A DNA stretch of 13,454 nucleotides from positions 41,943-55,396 of the forward strand of contig DFHD01000073.1 in NCBI GenBank assembly GCA_002372545.1. The letters are read 5' to 3'. Position numbers and translations under genes: made by a program. The first letter of the stretch is position 1. Every line of letters begins with the position of its first letter. Positions 12,766 through 13,454 of this stretch are shown piece by piece. A model generated the notes under the pieces. That model searched no databases. It was not told where the DNA came from and saw nothing but the letters and a program-made list of their open reading frames with translations. The stretch is from Lachnospiraceae bacterium UBA3732 (GTDB lineage: Bacteria > Bacillota > Clostridia > Lachnospirales > Lachnospiraceae).

Positions 12766-13454
12766 TTGAGCGTAACGATTTTTATGGGGCTGATGATCCC
12801 GTTTTTGGGAACATCCCTGGGATCAGCCACTGTATTTCTCATGAAAAAGGATATGGGCAGGCAGCTGCAGAGAGCACTGACCGGCTTTGCTTCCGGCGTC
12901 ATGGTGGCGGCTTCGGTCTGGAGCCTTCTGGTCCCGGCCATGGAACAGTCGGCGCATCTTGGCAGATGGGCCTTTATTCCTGCCTTTGCCGGCTTCTGGC
13001 TGGGTATACTCTTCCTGCTGCTTCTGGATTCTGTTACGCCGCATCTGCATTTGAATACAGATCAGGTGGAGGGACCTAAAAGCAGGCTGGCAAGAACCAC
13101 CATGATGGTGCTGGCCGTGACACTGCATAATATCCCCGAGGGGATGGCAGTGGGTGTGGTTTATGCCGGCTATAAGTCCGGCAATGCCAATATCACCGCA
13201 GGAGCGGCGCTTGCCCTTGCACTGGGTATTGCCATTCAGAATTTCCCGGAGGGCGCCATTATCTCTATGCCTTTGGCGGCAGCCGGAAAGGGAAAGATGG
13301 GCGCCTTTATTGACGGTGTTCTTTCCGGAGCGGTTGAGCCGATCTTCGGTTTTTTGACGATCCTTGCCGTGGGATTTATCGTTCCGGCCATGCCCTATCT
13401 TCTCAGCTTCGCCGCAGGCGCTATGCTTTACGTGGTGGTGGAGGAGCTGATCCC
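12766..13454 (+). CDS. ZIP-family divalent metal transporter, 3' end missing
   Basis: The first 229 residues are present and the window ends inside the gene. Helices are visible from the start (FMGLMIPFLGTSLGSATVFL), followed by the two family signatures in membrane segments: LHNIPEGMAVGV and QNFPEGAIIS. Their His/Asn/Glu residues form the binuclear metal site of ZIP proteins. The GufA/ZupT-like form imports Zn, Fe or Mn into the cytoplasm; the metal cannot be told here. A loop with TPHLHLNTD is another potential metal-binding patch. The start is TTG 12766 with AAGGA 7 nt upstream, and it gives the expected N-terminus. It lies 134 bp after the HMA gene in the same direction and probably shares its promoter. 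Confidence 0.93.
   Translation, partial: MSVTIFMGLMIPFLGTSLGSATVFLMKKDMGRQLQRALTGFASGVMVAASVWSLLVPAMEQSAHLGRWAFIPAFAGFWLGILFLLLLDSVTPHLHLNTDQVEGPKSRLARTTMMVLAVTLHNIPEGMAVGVVYAGYKSGNANITAGAALALALGIAIQNFPEGAIISMPLAAAGKGKMGAFIDGVLSGAVEPIFGFLTILAVGFIVPAMPYLLSFAAGAMLYVVVEELI

Overview
The window looks like chromosomal DNA of an anaerobic Firmicute of class Clostridia, plausibly family Lachnospiraceae. The reasons are a tRNA gene with no encoded CCA, strong AGGAGG-type ribosome binding sites with several TTG/GTG starts, two ECF sigma/anti-sigma pairs of the clostridial type, a lipoprotein NagZ of the two-domain Gram-positive form, a CvfB-type S1 protein and lipobox signal peptides. The genus cannot be fixed from this sequence.

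Left part (1 to about 5920) is AT-rich and reads like an accessory region beside a tRNA gene. It opens with the 3' half of a tRNA, best read as tRNA-Gln, and its terminator. A frameshifted HNH endonuclease remnant follows, then a MORN-repeat lipoprotein gene closed by a strong terminator. On the minus strand there is a solitary, very AT-rich gene with an RNxxxH (HEPN-like) motif and its own promoter. Upstream of it lies an ECF sigma factor/membrane anti-sigma operon that ends in a hairpin terminator. Divergent from the sigma gene is a HAD-family phosphatase gene, whose upstream region carries three 11-bp repeats that resemble stacked -10 elements.

Middle part (about 5923 to 11640) has higher GC and reads as core genome on the plus strand. 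An extended -10 promoter drives a structured leader of about 200 nt. The leader ends in nine tandem 9-bp units directly before the SD of a lipoprotein beta-N-acetylhexosaminidase gene (nagZ). cvfB (S1/winged-helix RNA-binding protein) follows, with a perfect hairpin in the short gap. Next come a 40-bp direct repeat array, ridA with its own promoter, and a second ECF sigma gene translationally coupled to a long Ala/Glu-rich anti-sigma gene.

Right part (11641 to the end) starts with what looks like the last 32 codons of a lost gene, possibly a CDF metal transporter, whose stop codon sits in the loop of its terminator. Next is a 265-bp element that is an imperfect inverted repeat over most of its length, with an extra copy of one arm end beside it. 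A promoter with an overlapping TTAG-N6-CTAA dyad then precedes a small membrane-anchored HMA-domain protein and a ZIP-family metal transporter that runs off the window. This end looks like a metal-handling locus under metalloregulator control.

The items most worth following up are the 265-bp palindromic element, the orphan HEPN-like gene, the nagZ leader with its 9-bp array, and the HMA-ZIP pair with its operator-like dyad.
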